Positions 1-9,662 of a DNA stretch of 64,000 bases are shown here, in pieces. The notes beneath the pieces were generated by a model. The model saw nothing but the letters and a program-made list of their open reading frames with translations, did not search any database and had not been told where the DNA came from. The DNA lies in assembly GCF_901482605.1 (NCBI RefSeq), contig NZ_LR590481.1, positions 1,612,001 through 1,676,000 on the forward strand, in the 5' to 3' direction. Each line of letters starts with the position of its first letter. The first letter of the stretch is position 1. This stretch comes from Hathewaya histolytica. GTDB taxonomy: Bacteria > Bacillota > Clostridia > Clostridiales > Clostridiaceae. A program made the translations under genes and the position numbers.

Positions 1-272
1 TCCATTTTAGTACTTTTAGGTAATCCTTGAAATAAATAAACTTCTATAGGACTTTCAAAAGAGGATTCTAATTCATCTATTATACTAACCCTTACTTCTT
101 TTTTAGAAATTTCTTTTATTTCACCTAAGTATTCTTTTCCATTGCAATTATTTATACTTACAGTATGCCCTTCTGAAAGTCTTAAAACTTTATATATATG
201 TTTAACATCATCACCTAAAATGACAACTTCGTTTTCATTAAAATTTTCTATAGGAACAAAAAATTTATGCAT
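1..272 (-). CDS. rsmE: 16S rRNA m3U1498 methyltransferase RsmE (N-terminal part)
   Basis: The reading frame begins at ATG 272 and runs off the left edge, so only about 90 N-terminal residues are present. It opens MHKFFVPIENFNENEVVILG and continues with a DDVKHIYKVLRLSEG stretch, the PUA-like RNA-binding start typical of RsmE, which uses SAM to methylate N3 of U1498 in 16S rRNA. The SPOUT catalytic domain lies outside the window. An AGGAGAGGAG ribosome site precedes the ATG, and only 24 bases separate it from the prmA stop, so the two are very likely cotranscribed, as in other clostridia. Identification rests on the N-terminus and the prmA neighbour. Confidence 0.88.
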   Translation of the reverse strand, partial: MHKFFVPIENFNENEVVILGDDVKHIYKVLRLSEGHTVSINNCNGKEYLGEIKEISKKEVRVSIIDELESSFESPIEVYLFQGLPKSTKM

Positions 273-296
273 ATTTTCTCCTCTCCTAAAACGAAA

Positions 297-1235
297 TTAT
301 AATGTAGCTACTATGCAAACCCATTCCCCTTCATTTTTAACTTCTAATATTTTATAACCTACTTCTTTAAGTTTTTCTTCTACATCATTTTTTCTATCTA
401 GTATTATACCAGAAGATATAAACTTTCCACCTGGCTTTAAGAAACTTTTAACGTCTTCACATAAAAATAAGATTATATCTGCTATAATGTTAGCTACTAC
501 TATATCAGCCTTACCATGAATAACATCCATTAGGTTCCCTTCTAAAACTTCTATTCCATCTATTTTATTAATCTCTACATTTTTCTTTGCCGCATCTACA
601 GCTACTGGGTCTAAATCCACCGCTTTAACTTCTTTAGCTCCCAATATTTTAGCACCAATCGCAAGTATTCCTGACCCTGTTCCTATATCAAATACTTCGC
701 TCTCTTTTGTTAAATTTTCTTCTAGTGCTTTTATACACATTCTAGTAGTTTCATGAGTGCCAGTTCCAAAGGCCATTCCTGGGTCCAACTCTATTATAAG
801 TTCATCTTGATTTTTTTCATAACTTTCCCAAGTAGGTTTTACTACTACTCTTTCACTTATCTTTGTTGGCTTATAATATTTTTTCCAGTTATTTGCCCAG
901 TCTTGTTCATAAATTTCCCTATCTTCTACCTTACCGTTCCCAACATCAATACCCATATCTTTAAGTTCGTTAATTTTTCCTTCTATGTAAGATATAATAC
1001 TTTTAATATCATCATCTTTTGCAAAATAACCTTTTACAACAGCAGCATTCCCTTTATACTCCAATATATTTATATCTGCAAAATCCCAAGTTAAAGGGCC
1101 TTGTTCCCTATCTAATATGTCATTAGGGTCCTCTATAGCAACACCTTTACAATCTAATCCATAAAATATACCTGATACTGGCTCTAGAGCCTCACTTTTA
1201 GTTATTACTCTAACTTCTCTCCAAGTTCCTTCCAT
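297..1235 (-). CDS. prmA: Ribosomal protein L11 methyltransferase PrmA
   Basis: SAM-dependent methyltransferase that trimethylates lysines of ribosomal protein L11. The 312-residue product has the usual family length. It opens with the W-EV-V-T-EA-EPVSGIFY pattern, has a DPGMAFGTGTHETT segment and the SAM-binding motif VFDIGTGSGILAI, then DIVVANIIADI for substrate side-chain recognition. A TTG nine bases further upstream is in frame but sits directly on the AAAGG ribosome site; the ATG at 1235 has about 10-base spacing and is preferred. prmA is followed closely by rsmE. In most clostridia prmA directly follows dnaJ; here about 4.5 kb of accessory genes separate them. Confidence 0.95.
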   Translation of the reverse strand: MEGTWREVRVITKSEALEPVSGIFYGLDCKGVAIEDPNDILDREQGPLTWDFADINILEYKGNAAVVKGYFAKDDDIKSIISYIEGKINELKDMGIDVGNGKVEDREIYEQDWANNWKKYYKPTKISERVVVKPTWESYEKNQDELIIELDPGMAFGTGTHETTRMCIKALEENLTKESEVFDIGTGSGILAIGAKILGAKEVKAVDLDPVAVDAAKKNVEINKIDGIEVLEGNLMDVIHGKADIVVANIIADIILFLCEDVKSFLKPGGKFISSGIILDRKNDVEEKLKEVGYKILEVKNEGEWVCIVATL

Positions 1236-1413
1236 GTATATCAATCCTTTCTGATAACTCTTCGACTAATTTTATATTTTACACTTGTAATCATTTTATG
1301 TCTACAAATAATTATACAAGTAAAATAAGACTCCTTCAATTTAAACTTAAAATAACTTACCCAAATTCTCCACATAAAATTAAAACTCTTAAAAACCTTT
1401 ACATTAAAGAAAA

Positions 1414-1445
1414 ATGGGTAAAACTCGACTTAGAGTTTAACCCAT
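1414..1445 (-). terminator. Intrinsic terminator after the HsmA-like gene
   Basis: Inverted repeat ATGGGT-AAACTC / GAGTTT-ACCCAT with a short loop, followed on the minus strand by a T-rich run (ATTTTTCTTT). It lies 20 bases past the stop of the membrane gene at 1465. Confidence 0.75.
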
Positions 1446-1464
1446 TAAATTATAATATATAACT

Positions 1465-1857
1465 TTAAGACATACCAACTATCATACCTATTACATATGG
1501 AATTAACCAAATAGTCCAAACTATGAAACTGAATTTATGAAATGTTTCTTTTTTAGCCTGGTCCTTCTTATATAAGACCCAAGTTGCCCATACTGCATGA
1601 AATAACATTAATACTATAGCTACAAGTCCTGTATATGCATGAATATTTAAGCCATTTTGGGTAACCTCTGCCGTGCCTGAGTTTGCTATCTTGCTCATTG
1701 TAACTGTACCTATGGTATCACATACCAGTCCTAGCCAAAATATTATTACATGCTTTTTATTAAGACTTCTTGCTTTTCTCTCTCCAAACACACCTACTGT
1801 ATAAAACACAAGTGCTAATGTTATTGTAATAATCGCAAAAATTAATTTACTATCCAT
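1465..1857 (-). CDS. HsmA-family (TIGR03987-type) four-helix membrane protein
   Basis: A 130-residue integral membrane protein with four predicted helices (about 5-24, 36-56, 71-97, 108-128). Histidines 36, 73, 87 and 107 sit at or near membrane boundaries and are candidate heme ligands. It resembles the TIGR03987/HsmA family; in Clostridioides difficile HsmA is a heme-capturing membrane protein encoded with the MarR-type heme sensor HsmR. A MarR-type gene sits 22 bases upstream on the same strand, matching that arrangement. AGGAG precedes the ATG at a slightly long spacing. Family assignment is from recognition of size, topology and partner gene; heme binding in this protein is inferred. Confidence 0.75.
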   Translation of the reverse strand: MDSKLIFAIITITLALVFYTVGVFGERKARSLNKKHVIIFWLGLVCDTIGTVTMSKIANSGTAEVTQNGLNIHAYTGLVAIVLMLFHAVWATWVLYKKDQAKKETFHKFSFIVWTIWLIPYVIGMIVGMS

Positions 1858-1879
1858 TTTCTTTCGTATCTCCTATTCT

Positions 1880-2302
1880 TTATTTTATTTTTTTTTTAAA
1901 TTTAATTAAGTTATTTTTCAATTCCTTTATTTCTTCTTCTGTGAAGTTTTCAAATATTTTATCAAAGCTTTCATTTATTTTATTTCTAAAAGAATTTACA
2001 AATTCTTTTCCCTTACCTGAAAATGTAACATAAGTATTCCTCTTATCATCTTCGTCTTTAATTTTTCTTACATATTCGGCCTCTTCTAACCTTGAAATTA
2101 TCCCTGACACAGTTCCCTTTGTTAAAGACATCTCCCTACATAATTGAGATATGTTAACTGGTCCATTATGAGCGATTAATTTAAGCACCATAATTTGCTG
2201 ATGCGTAAGACCACTACCTTTTAAGCTCTCACTAACTATACACATAGTACTTGAATATATTTCCCTAATTAGCATTGCTATTTCAAAAGAATCATTTCTC
2301 AT
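1880..2302 (-). CDS. MarR-family transcriptional regulator, HsmR-like
   Basis: A 140-residue MarR-type winged-helix repressor. The helix-turn-helix is around residues 52-75 (NISQLCREMSLTKGTVSGII), followed by the wing with the hallmark DEDDKRNTYV (the D-x-R of MarR proteins). N- and C-terminal helices would form the dimer interface. ATG 2302 has a GGAG ribosome site seven bases away. It is the first gene of a two-gene unit with the HsmA-like membrane protein, so by analogy with hsmRA it probably senses heme and controls its own operon. A long inverted repeat at 2435-2474 in its upstream region is a possible operator. The ligand is not provable from sequence. Confidence 0.8.
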   Translation of the reverse strand: MRNDSFEIAMLIREIYSSTMCIVSESLKGSGLTHQQIMVLKLIAHNGPVNISQLCREMSLTKGTVSGIISRLEEAEYVRKIKDEDDKRNTYVTFSGKGKEFVNSFRNKINESFDKIFENFTEEEIKELKNNLIKFKKKIK

Positions 2303-2434
2303 TGCTTACTCCTAATAATTATTAATTAAATTGTATTTAAAGATTTTAAGTTAAAATTAATTTATTAAAAATACACTTTTAAAGAAAGCAGTATATTTTA
2401 CATTATGATATTATTATCTCCTAATAAGCTTATA

Positions 2435-2474
2435 ATAGTTTGCATGCATACCTTTTAGTTTCTATGCAAACTAT
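2435..2474. repeat. Perfect 11-bp inverted repeat upstream of the MarR gene
   Basis: Left arm ATAGTTTGCAT (2435-2445) and right arm ATGCAAACTAT (2464-2474) are perfect complements separated by 18 bases. No T-run follows, and a separate terminator lies next to it at 2486-2524, so this looks more like a protein-binding site or a structured leader than a terminator. It is 133 bases upstream of the MarR start codon. Confidence 0.6.
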
Positions 2475-2485
2475 CTTATGATAAA

Positions 2486-2524
2486 AAAATCTTTTTGTCA
2501 ATAAATTTTCACAAAAAGATTTTT
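2486..2524 (-). terminator. Terminator of the GntR/ABC operon
   Basis: Stem AAAAATCTTTTTGT paired with ACAAAAAGATTTT around a 10-base AT-rich loop, followed on the minus strand by further T residues. It lies 18 bases past the stop of the GntR gene and separates this operon from the MarR pair. Confidence 0.75.
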
Positions 2525-2541
2525 CCAGTTTAAAAATATAT

Positions 2542-2898
2542 TTAATATTTTTTATCTATGATCTCTAACACCTTTTTCTTTTCCATATTTATAGATTTCA
2601 TACTCTCTATAAATTCTTCAAATTTTTCTTCTATATACTGAGTTTTTATATCATTAAGCAAATCTTTGTTTAAGGTTATTTCACTTTGAGAATTTCTCAT
2701 AGTAGTAATCAGTCCCATAATCTCCATCTCCTTATACGCCCTCTGAACTGTATTGGGATTAACTTTTATCATGTCAGCAAGCTCCCTTCTAGATGGTATT
2801 GTTTCTCCTAATTTTATGTTACCAGCAATTATCTCTTTTTTAATATGAGATATTATTTGGAGATATATAGGTTGTTTATCATTAATTTTAATATTCAT
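2542..2898 (-). CDS. GntR-family regulator, YtrA subfamily
   Basis: A 118-residue regulator with an N-terminal GntR winged helix (PIYLQIISHIKKEIIAGNI ... TIPSRRELADMIKVNPNTVQ) and only a short, helical C-terminal dimerisation tail, which is the YtrA subfamily layout linked to ABC exporters. Two in-frame ATGs are possible; the one at 2904 is only two bases from the GAGGGAG ribosome site, so the ATG at 2898 is chosen. It is the last gene of a four-gene unit (ATPase, permease, membrane-anchored protein, regulator), 34 bases after its neighbour. It probably represses the operon through the palindrome overlapping the promoter region near 5654-5716. Confidence 0.85.
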   Translation of the reverse strand: MNIKINDKQPIYLQIISHIKKEIIAGNIKLGETIPSRRELADMIKVNPNTVQRAYKEMEIMGLITTMRNSQSEITLNKDLLNDIKTQYIEEKFEEFIESMKSINMEKKKVLEIIDKKY

Positions 2899-2932
2899 AG
2901 TCATATCTCCCTCTTATAATTTTATTTTATAT

Positions 2933-4105
2933 TTACTTAAGAACTTCAATACTATTATCTTGAGAAGCACTAATTTCCCCTAAATATAAACTCTTATTTG
3001 TTTCTGTATCAACTATATTAATATATTTACTTAATATAGTTACACCATCATTACTACATTTTGAAATTATAAAATACGCCTTATTTCCATCTACCTCTAT
3101 TAATCTTATATACATATCAGTTTTCTCTTTTTCACTTTTTAACTTTTCTATAATCTTTGTATCTAAAGTAATTTCTCTACCCTCTTCAAATTTATTATTA
3201 TCCATATTAAAATTCCATAGATATATATTATAACCTTGATTTTTTGTATAATAAATTTTATTATTTATCTTAGTATTATCTATATGGACATTTCCTAATT
3301 CCGTCTTAGAGTGAATTATCTTTTCACTTTTAGGTTTATAGTTATGCTTTTTAATACTATAATCTTTTAAATCTAATATAGACATTATATAAGTTTCATC
3401 CTTACCTTCTTTTGAAATAGATGTACTTATGTAAAGTTTATTATTGTATATATAACCAGATACACTATAATCTGACTTTTCATTCACAATATCTTCAAGT
3501 AAAATGGATTTATCCTCTTTAATACTTTCCTTTATAGGATCAATGGTCGTTATTATTAACTTATTCATCTCTCCCCTAACAATATAAGCAAGCCTTATAT
3601 TATTTCCTTCAGGCTTAAAATCTAAAACTTGTAAATAACCATTATTAATAGGTATATCAAACTTAAATCTTTTAAGTAAATCTTCCCCTTTATTTCTATA
3701 AGATACTTTTATGGTTTCAAACCTCTTACCTGTCGAACTAACATATTGAAATTTACTATCTATAAATATTTTTACTTTATCATCTTCATAGGTTTTATTT
3801 CCAGAGTTATCAACATTTCCTCTATAAAAACTTCTGTCTTTTAAAATCCTTTCTGAATTAACGTTCATAAAATCTATCTTCACATTTCTTACTTTTTCAT
3901 CATTTTTAGATAGTAATAGCTCCTTTCCCCTAAGTATAGAACTGCTACTAATAACTTTAATTTTTTTATTTCCCAAGACACTTATATCCCCAGCTAATTT
4001 TGATATCTTTGGATCTTTACTTGCTTGCCCCTTAATATTAACCACATAAATACCCATAACCACTATAGAAAATATAAGAAATATTCTGGTATAAATCTTC
4101 TTCAT
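2933..4105 (-). CDS. Membrane-anchored extracytoplasmic protein of an ABC operon, unknown function
   Basis: A 390-residue protein with a basic N-terminus and one hydrophobic segment (about 6-24) and no lipobox cysteine, so probably a signal anchor or cleavable signal peptide. The rest is hydrophilic, beta-rich and repetitive in character (alternating short strands with YI/LYIS/KIYYT motifs from about 150 to 380), suggesting a beta-propeller-like fold, though I cannot identify a family. It sits between the permease gene (12 bases upstream) and the GntR regulator, with a strong AAGGGGGGAG ribosome site. Context suggests an accessory or sensing partner of the ABC transporter. Function not assigned. 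Confidence 0.7.
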   Translation of the reverse strand: MKKIYTRIFLIFSIVVMGIYVVNIKGQASKDPKISKLAGDISVLGNKKIKVISSSSILRGKELLLSKNDEKVRNVKIDFMNVNSERILKDRSFYRGNVDNSGNKTYEDDKVKIFIDSKFQYVSSTGKRFETIKVSYRNKGEDLLKRFKFDIPINNGYLQVLDFKPEGNNIRLAYIVRGEMNKLIITTIDPIKESIKEDKSILLEDIVNEKSDYSVSGYIYNNKLYISTSISKEGKDETYIMSILDLKDYSIKKHNYKPKSEKIIHSKTELGNVHIDNTKINNKIYYTKNQGYNIYLWNFNMDNNKFEEGREITLDTKIIEKLKSEKEKTDMYIRLIEVDGNKAYFIISKCSNDGVTILSKYINIVDTETNKSLYLGEISASQDNSIEVLK

Positions 4106-4117
4106 TCTACTCCCCCC

Positions 4118-4942
4118 TTAAATATTGATTTTTTTTCTTAGCAGATAATAAGCAGAAAAATAATTAAATAAAACTATAATTATGGATATTAAAATTATAT
4201 ATAGCAAATATTCATCAAGAAAAAAATGCATTTTTGTTCTTGGCATAATATATACTGCTATAATTACAGCACATAATATTATATCTAAAATTATCCCCTT
4301 GAATTTAAAACTTCTCTCTATTAAAACTCCATTAAATATAAACATTACTATAGCTATAATAATTAGTATATAAATACTCATTTCTATAAGGTTTTTGGGG
4401 AAAATTCGCATGCGACTTCCATTTAAAAAAGCCTCTATAGGATTACTTTTTTGCATTACTTCCTTATTAAGAAAAGCTTTAAAAATTATATTATCTACAA
4501 ATAAAGTCGCTATTTGAGTTGATATAAAAGTTGTTCCCAACAAAAATATAGCACAGAATTTAGATAAAATAATCTTATGCTTGGATATTGGTAAAACTAA
4601 TAAAGTGTATATAGTTTTATTATTTCCGTACCACTCTCTAAGCCATATAGCTATAGCATATACAAGAATCAATGCAACACCAAAGCAAATCAAAAATAAA
4701 ATAAGATTATTCTCAAAAACTTTATTAAGACTTATTAGCCCCCTTGTGCTAACATACTCTGATATGCTTTTCCCCTCTCCAATAAACCCCTTTACTTCAT
4801 TATTAAAATAATTTATCCCTCTAACCACTATTAATATGTGTGCTATAAAAAATAATATAAATCCTGGAATCATAAATTTTACGCTTCGGGAAACTTCATT
4901 ATTTAATAGAACTAAAAATTTATTTTCGCCCTTACTATTCAC
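4118..4942 (-). CDS. ABC-2 type transporter permease
   Basis: A 274-residue integral membrane protein with about six predicted helices: one near residue 23, then clusters around 75-100, 110-150, 190-205, 215-232 and 240-265. This is the usual layout of an ABC-2 exporter membrane subunit. It begins with GTG at 4942, preceded by GGGAGG, and overlaps the ATPase stop by eight bases, so the two are translationally coupled. With the upstream ATPase it would form an export or bacitracin-type resistance complex; the YtrA-type regulator in the operon fits a cell-envelope stress role, but the substrate cannot be told from sequence. Confidence 0.8.
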   Translation of the reverse strand: MNSKGENKFLVLLNNEVSRSVKFMIPGFILFFIAHILIVVRGINYFNNEVKGFIGEGKSISEYVSTRGLISLNKVFENNLILFLICFGVALILVYAIAIWLREWYGNNKTIYTLLVLPISKHKIILSKFCAIFLLGTTFISTQIATLFVDNIIFKAFLNKEVMQKSNPIEAFLNGSRMRIFPKNLIEMSIYILIIIAIVMFIFNGVLIERSFKFKGIILDIILCAVIIAVYIMPRTKMHFFLDEYLLYIILISIIIVLFNYFSAYYLLRKKINI

Positions 4943-5627
4943 CCCTATATACCTCCCTTAGTTTATCTACTATAGACATACCTTCTTCTTCCCTTACTTT
5001 CTCTACATCAAAGTGCTTTACAACTTTACCTTCATCTACTAATATAACTTCTTCCGCTATATGTTCTATTTCTTTAATTTCATGGGTAGTTAAAAGAATA
5101 GCCATACCATCCTCCATGTAATTTATCATAGAACTTATAAAATCTTCTCTTGCAAATATATCTATGCCCGAAAAAGGTTCATCCATTAATAAGTATTTTG
5201 GACATTGAGCAAAACCTGATATAAGTTTTACCCTAGCTAAATTTCCTTTGGATAATTCGGAAATCTTTCTATTGCCCTCTAATTTAAATTTTTCTAACAT
5301 TTTATAAGCTTTTTTCATATCCCAATTCTTATAAAAAACTTCCATATACTGAAACATTTCTTTTATAGTCATATTAGGATAATGAATACTTACATCCGGT
5401 ATTAATGCCAACTTATCATAAGTCTTATAATTAACAGGTCCACCATCTAATAAAATCTCCCCTGAGTCCAATTTGACAATCCCCATAATAGCTTTTATAG
5501 AAGTAGATTTCCCTGCACCATTTAAACCCAAAAGCGCTGTAATCTTCCCCTCCTTTACATCAAAACTTAATCCATCCATTGCCATTATTTTTTTGTACCT
5601 TTTAGTTGCATTTTTAACTTGGATCAT
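4935..5627 (-). CDS. ABC transporter ATP-binding protein
   Basis: A 230-residue ABC ATPase. Walker A is GLNGAGKS (about 34-41), the signature is ELSKGNLARV (a weak LSGGQ variant), Walker B is YLLMDEPFSGID, and the switch histidine is in LLTTHEI. The D-loop and the spacing are normal, so it should be active. It is the first gene of the operon; a consensus sigma-A promoter lies at 5688-5716. Sequence style matches the YtrB/BcrA-like exporter ATPases of Firmicutes, which are typically controlled by YtrA-type GntR proteins such as the one ending this operon. Confidence 0.9.
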   Translation of the reverse strand: MIQVKNATKRYKKIMAMDGLSFDVKEGKITALLGLNGAGKSTSIKAIMGIVKLDSGEILLDGGPVNYKTYDKLALIPDVSIHYPNMTIKEMFQYMEVFYKNWDMKKAYKMLEKFKLEGNRKISELSKGNLARVKLISGFAQCPKYLLMDEPFSGIDIFAREDFISSMINYMEDGMAILLTTHEIKEIEHIAEEVILVDEGKVVKHFDVEKVREEEGMSIVDKLREVYRGE

Positions 5628-5653
5628 AACCCCACCCCTTTATGTAAATATTT

Positions 5654-5675
5654 ATGTATTAACGTATTAATACAT
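5654..5675. promoter_or_regulatory. Palindromic candidate operator of the GntR regulator
   Basis: Arms ATGTATTA and TAATACAT are separated by six bases, and an inner perfect palindrome GTATTAATAC overlaps them. It sits just downstream of the promoter -10 box; a related GTATTAAT occurs again in the promoter spacer (about 5695-5702). Position at the transcription start suits a repressor site. Confidence 0.55.
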
Positions 5676-5687
5676 ACTTTTAAATGT

Positions 5688-5716
5688 ATTATACCATTAA
5701 TACACTTTTGCATCAA
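5688..5716 (-). promoter_or_regulatory. Sigma-A promoter of the ABC/GntR operon
   Basis: On the minus strand TTGATG (5711-5716), a 17-base spacer, then a perfect TATAAT (5688-5693), about 61 bases upstream of the ATPase start codon. Confidence 0.75.
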
Positions 5717-5755
5717 TAAACTTTATAAAAACATTTAAATCATTATAAAATAAAA

Positions 5756-5802
5756 AGGATGGTTTTTTAATTATTAGTAAAACTAATAATTAAACCATCC
5801 TT
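5756..5802 (-). terminator. Terminator of the dnaK operon after dnaJ
   Basis: Long hairpin with stem AAGGATGGTTT...AATTATTAGT and its complement, followed on the minus strand by CTTTTTATTTTAT. It lies eight bases beyond the dnaJ stop. Confidence 0.8.
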
Positions 5803-5809
5803 AAGAAAT

Positions 5810-6949
5810 CTATTTTTTTCTCTTAAGAGAATCAAATAAACCTTTATGCTCTTCTTTTTTCACTTGTACTTCTTCACCTGAAGCTTCCATAAAGTTAAGT
5901 AGTGCCTTTTTTTGTTCTTCACTTAACTTTTTAGGTATATCAACTATAACCTTAACATATTGATCACCACGACCAACTCCATTTACTTTAGGAACTCCTT
6001 TGTTTTTAAGTCTAAACACCGTATTAGATTGAGTTCCCTCTGGTACTTTATATATAACTTCACCATCTACCGTAGGAACTTTAAGTTCTGTTCCTAAAAT
6101 AGCCTTGCCTACACTTATATGTTGGTCTATATAAATATCAAAACCTCTTCTTTCGAAAATATTATGATTTGACACCCTTATATGAACATATAAATCACCT
6201 GAAGGACCCTTATTATCACCAGGTTCACCCTGTCCTCTAATAGGTATTATATTTCCTGTATCAACTCCTGCAGGAACTTTTATTGAAATTTTCTTTTGCT
6301 TTTTAAGTCTTCCAGTTCCCCTACATGTTGTACATTTTTCTTCTATATAAGTACCTAATCCACTACATTTATCACAGGTAGTTTGAGTTGAGAAAGCACC
6401 AAATGCAGTTCTTTTTTGAATGGTTATTCTACCTGTCCCACCACACTTATCACAAGTTTTCGGTGAAGTTCCTGGCTTCGCTCCATTCCCCTTACATGTG
6501 GTACAGTGTTCATGCTTATTTATTTTAAGTTCTTTTTCGCATCCAAATACTGCCTCTTCAAAAGTTAAATTTATAGTAGTTTCTAAATCTTCACCTTTTC
6601 TTGGTGCGTTAGGGTTTCTTCTACCACCCCCAAAACCACCAAAACCTCCACCAAATATATCTCCAAAAATATCGCCTAAGTCTGAGAAGTCGAATCCGGC
6701 GCCACCAAAACCTCCATCAAATCCGCCAGAAAAATCAGTTGTTCCAAATTGATCATATCTAGCTCTTTTTTCTGAATCTGATAAAACTTGGTAAGCCTCA
6801 TTTATTTCTTTAAATTTTTCTTCTGCTTCCTTGTCTTCTGGATTTCTATCTGGATGGTATTTTAAAGCAAGCTTTTTAAAGGCTCTTTTTATCTGTGCAT
6901 CATCAGCACCTTTTTCTATTCCTAATACTTCATAATAGTCTCTTGCCAT
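5810..6949 (-). CDS. dnaJ: Chaperone protein DnaJ
   Basis: Co-chaperone (379 residues) that delivers substrates to DnaK and stimulates its ATPase. The J-domain (about 1-70) contains the HPD tripeptide in [11 protein letters not shown] glycine/phenylalanine-rich linker follows ([14 protein letters not shown] and more), then four CxxCxGxG-type zinc motifs ([42 protein letters not shown]) and the C-terminal substrate-binding domains. The ATG at 6949 has AGGTGG six bases upstream; upstream in-frame GTGs overlap that ribosome site and are rejected. It follows dnaK with a hairpin in the 129-base gap and ends the hrcA-grpE-dnaK-dnaJ operon. Confidence 0.97.
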   Translation of the reverse strand: MARDYYEVLGIEKGADDAQIKRAFKKLALKYHPDRNPEDKEAEEKFKEINEAYQVLSDSEKRARYDQFGTTDFSGGFDGGFGGAGFDFSDLGDIFGDIFGGGFGGFGGGRRNPNAPRKGEDLETTINLTFEEAVFGCEKELKINKHEHCTTCKGNGAKPGTSPKTCDKCGGTGRITIQKRTAFGAFSTQTTCDKCSGLGTYIEEKCTTCRGTGRLKKQKKISIKVPAGVDTGNIIPIRGQGEPGDNKGPSGDLYVHIRVSNHNIFERRGFDIYIDQHISVGKAILGTELKVPTVDGEVIYKVPEGTQSNTVFRLKNKGVPKVNGVGRGDQYVKVIVDIPKKLSEEQKKALLNFMEASGEEVQVKKEEHKGLFDSLKRKK

Positions 6950-7026
6950 GCTTTTCACCACCTAATTACAAAATCAAGTTTATACTATATAATGCCTACT
7001 AAAACTTTTAAATAATTTTACCCTAA

Positions 7027-7060
7027 AATTAAGGGATGGGTAAGAACCCTTCCCTTAATT
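7027..7060 (-). terminator. Hairpin between dnaK and dnaJ
   Basis: Two nested GC-rich arms: AATTAAGGG with CCCTTAATT outside, and GGGT with ACCC inside. The downstream T-run is short (TTTT), so it could be a partial terminator or an RNA-processing/stability hairpin that lowers dnaJ relative to dnaK. Confidence 0.55.
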
Positions 7061-7078
7061 AAATTGTTTATTTATATT

Positions 7079-8947
<1,869 letters not shown>

Positions 8948-8994
8948 CTAGTTTACGAAATTTTATTCAATATATTAAGATTTTAGTAATTTAG

Positions 8995-9627
8995 CTAATT
9001 TGCAACTTTTACCATGCTATGTCTTATAACTTTTTCTTCTCTTTTGTATCCTTTTTGGAAAACTTCAACTATTTGATTTTGACCATACTCTTTATCTTCA
9101 ACATGCATTACTGCATTATGATAATTTGGATCAAATCCTTCATTAGTTGATATTTCTTCAACTGATAACTTTTCAAAGGCAGCTTTAAAACCTTTCAAAG
9201 TCATTTCCACACCTATCTTAAGTTCCTCTAAAGAACCACCAGCATCTATTGCTCTTTCTAAGTTATCTAAAACAGGTAAAAATTCTTTTAGTACATCTCC
9301 ACAAGAATCATTGAAGATGTTTTCCTTTTCTTTTGCAGTTCTTTTTCTATAATTTTCATATTCATTAAAAAGACTTGAATACTTATCCTCTACAACTTTA
9401 AGCCTATTTGCTGTAAATTTATTCTCGTCCTTTAGTTTGGAATGTTCCACCCTAAGTTCTTCCAATTCTTTCTCTAATAATTCTTCTTTAGATTGCTCTG
9501 TTTTAGCTTCCTCTTTGTCACATTCACACTGAGTTTCACAGTTAGAGCAGCACTCTTCACTCTCTATATGTTCATCTAAATCTACTGATTCTTTATTTAT
9601 GTTTTCATCAGCATTATTTATAACCAA
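8995..9627 (-). CDS. grpE: Nucleotide exchange factor GrpE
   Basis: GrpE releases ADP from DnaK. The 210-residue protein has a long coiled coil (about 45-110) followed by the conserved beta domain with VLDNLERAID, GVEMTLKGF and GFDPNYHNAVM. Translation appears to start at TTG 9627, eight bases after GGAGGA; nearby ATGs are out of frame and soon hit stops. The N-terminal tail is unusual: five cysteines within 11 residues (C26, C27, C30, C34, C36) embedded in acidic sequence, a possible metal or redox patch that is not part of the core fold. Confidence 0.95.
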   Translation of the reverse strand: MVINNADENINKESVDLDEHIESEECCSNCETQCECDKEEAKTEQSKEELLEKELEELRVEHSKLKDENKFTANRLKVVEDKYSSLFNEYENYRKRTAKEKENIFNDSCGDVLKEFLPVLDNLERAIDAGGSLEELKIGVEMTLKGFKAAFEKLSVEEISTNEGFDPNYHNAVMHVEDKEYGQNQIVEVFQKGYKREEKVIRHSMVKVAN

Positions 9628-9662
9628 AACATCATTCCTCCATTCATTTTCTATAATAGAAC

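Noticed and set aside
6420-6752. Proline-rich open frame on the plus strand
   Set aside because: It is the antisense of the glycine-rich and zinc-finger part of dnaJ; no ribosome site, composition explained by the gene on the other strand.
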